Source: an uncultured Eggerthellaceae bacterium (GTDB lineage Bacteria > Actinomycetota > Coriobacteriia > Coriobacteriales > Eggerthellaceae). Taken from it: a DNA stretch of 6,470 bases. A program made the position numbers and the translations under genes. The notes beneath the pieces are model-generated. The model was not told where the DNA came from. It saw only the letters and a list, made by a program, of their open reading frames with translations, and ran no database searches. The DNA is taken from the NCBI GenBank assembly GCA_934645125.1, contig CAKUDT010000080.1, positions 1-6,470 of the forward strand, in the 5' to 3' direction. Of this stretch, positions 6,302 to 6,470 are shown piece after piece; positions within the stretch are counted from its first letter, which is position 1; each line of letters opens with the position of its first letter.

Positions 6302-6328
6302 CTTATACACAAACATGAGTGCCTTGAA
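6302..6328 (-). promoter_or_regulatory. Weak second promoter candidate for tig
   Basis: On the minus strand a -10-like TATAAG (6302-6307) follows a -35-like TTCAAG (6323-6328) with a 15-bp spacer, shorter than optimal. If it were used, the start site would fall inside the palindrome at 6287-6301. Confidence 0.25.
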
Positions 6329-6344
6329 GCACATGCAACTTAAT

Positions 6345-6373
6345 ATTATCGCATATAACAGAAGGTATTTGAA
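6345..6373 (-). promoter_or_regulatory. Likely main promoter of the tig-clpP-clpX-valS unit
   Basis: On the minus strand the -10 box GATAAT (6345-6350, 5 of 6 matches) is preceded by TGC, giving an extended -10. The -35 box TTCAAA (6368-6373, 4 of 6) lies 17 bp upstream. The region is A+T rich and follows the terminator of the preceding unit. The expected start near 6338 gives a leader of about 78 nt with the palindrome in it. A housekeeping sigma-70-type factor would be expected to use it. Confidence 0.55.
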
Positions 6374-6395
6374 GAAGATGAAGGCAAATGACTGT

Positions 6396-6431
6396 AAAAA
6401 GAAGAGGGGGCCGCATCGCTGCGGCCCCCTC
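6396..6431 (-). terminator. Strong intrinsic terminator of the preceding minus-strand unit
   Basis: GAGGGGGCCGCA (6404-6415) and TGCGGCCCCCTC (6420-6431) are exact reverse complements: a 12-bp, very GC-rich stem with a 4-nt loop. On the minus strand it is followed by TTCTTTTT, a proper U run. On the plus strand the following bases are CGGCTTCTCC, so it works only for minus-strand transcription. It closes a gene beyond the right edge and isolates the tig promoter from upstream readthrough. Confidence 0.92.
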
Positions 6432-6470
6432 CGGCTTCTCCGCCCGGGACGTGCCCGGAGCGCAAAACGC
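6432..6470. other. Sequence upstream of the terminator; no gene recognised
   Basis: This GC-rich stub precedes the terminator in the minus direction. None of the three minus-strand frames has a stop between 6470 and the terminator, so a protein gene ending before the terminator must have its stop beyond the edge. No tRNA T-arm or CCA end is visible. CTCCG (6438-6442) and CGGAG (6456-6460) can pair, with competing inner CCGGG/CCCGG pairing, so a second hairpin above the terminator is possible. Confidence 0.4.

Noticed and set aside
6261..6395. Heat-shock operators (CIRCE, HAIR, CtsR or ClgR type) upstream of tig, and likewise in the clpP leader
   Set aside because: I looked for GAGTGC-type dyads, CTTGAGT/ACTCAAG, GGTCAAA repeats and CGC-N5-GCG dyads. 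A lone GAGTGC at 6317-6322 lacks the matching half at the right spacing and no other motif fits.
1..6470. tRNA or other RNA genes, CRISPR repeats, insertion sequences, phage or toxin-antitoxin genes
   Set aside because: The window is filled by four conserved housekeeping genes with short gaps. No spaced direct repeats, transposase motifs or tRNA-like folds were seen.

Overview
The window is a compact housekeeping block with every supported gene on the minus strand, in transcription order: trigger factor (tig), clpP, clpX, valS, then the first 13 codons of an unrecognised gene that runs off the left edge. The tig-clpP-clpX order is widespread in bacteria. Several traits suggest a Gram-positive of the Coriobacteriia (Actinomycetota) type: the degenerate actinobacterial-style PPIase domain of the trigger factor, valS directly after clpX, roughly balanced G+C by spot counts, and strong avoidance of TTA, CTA and TCA codons. 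A moderate-G+C member such as a Cryptobacterium relative is my best guess, but this is inference from style and not a database match.

Layout, right to left (direction of transcription). Positions 6396-6470 hold a strong minus-strand intrinsic terminator that closes an upstream transcription unit whose gene lies outside the window. Positions 6261-6373 hold the tig control region: an extended -10 promoter, a second weaker promoter candidate, a perfect palindrome and a strong Shine-Dalgarno before a GTG start. tig (4926-6260) is followed by a 138-nt gap with a perfect 9-bp hairpin just above the clpP ribosome site. clpP (4164-4787) and clpX (2848-4158) are 5 nt apart and probably translationally coupled. 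A 92-nt gap with a second 9-bp hairpin leads to valS (68-2755). The next gene starts 28 nt after valS.

The genes form a protein quality-control cassette. Trigger factor meets nascent chains at the ribosome exit. ClpX unfolds substrates and feeds them into the ClpP barrel for degradation. ValRS supplies Val-tRNA for translation and seems to be carried along in the same unit. No terminator separates these genes, so one operon is likely, possibly with internal processing or promoters at the two longer gaps.

Nothing here looks like a new multi-gene system, mobile element, RNA gene or CRISPR array. The points worth a second look are residue-level oddities in conserved motifs (PMSKS in ValRS, a Cys-Cys pair beside the ClpP nucleophile, an eroded PPIase pocket in trigger factor) and small RNA/DNA structures in the leaders.
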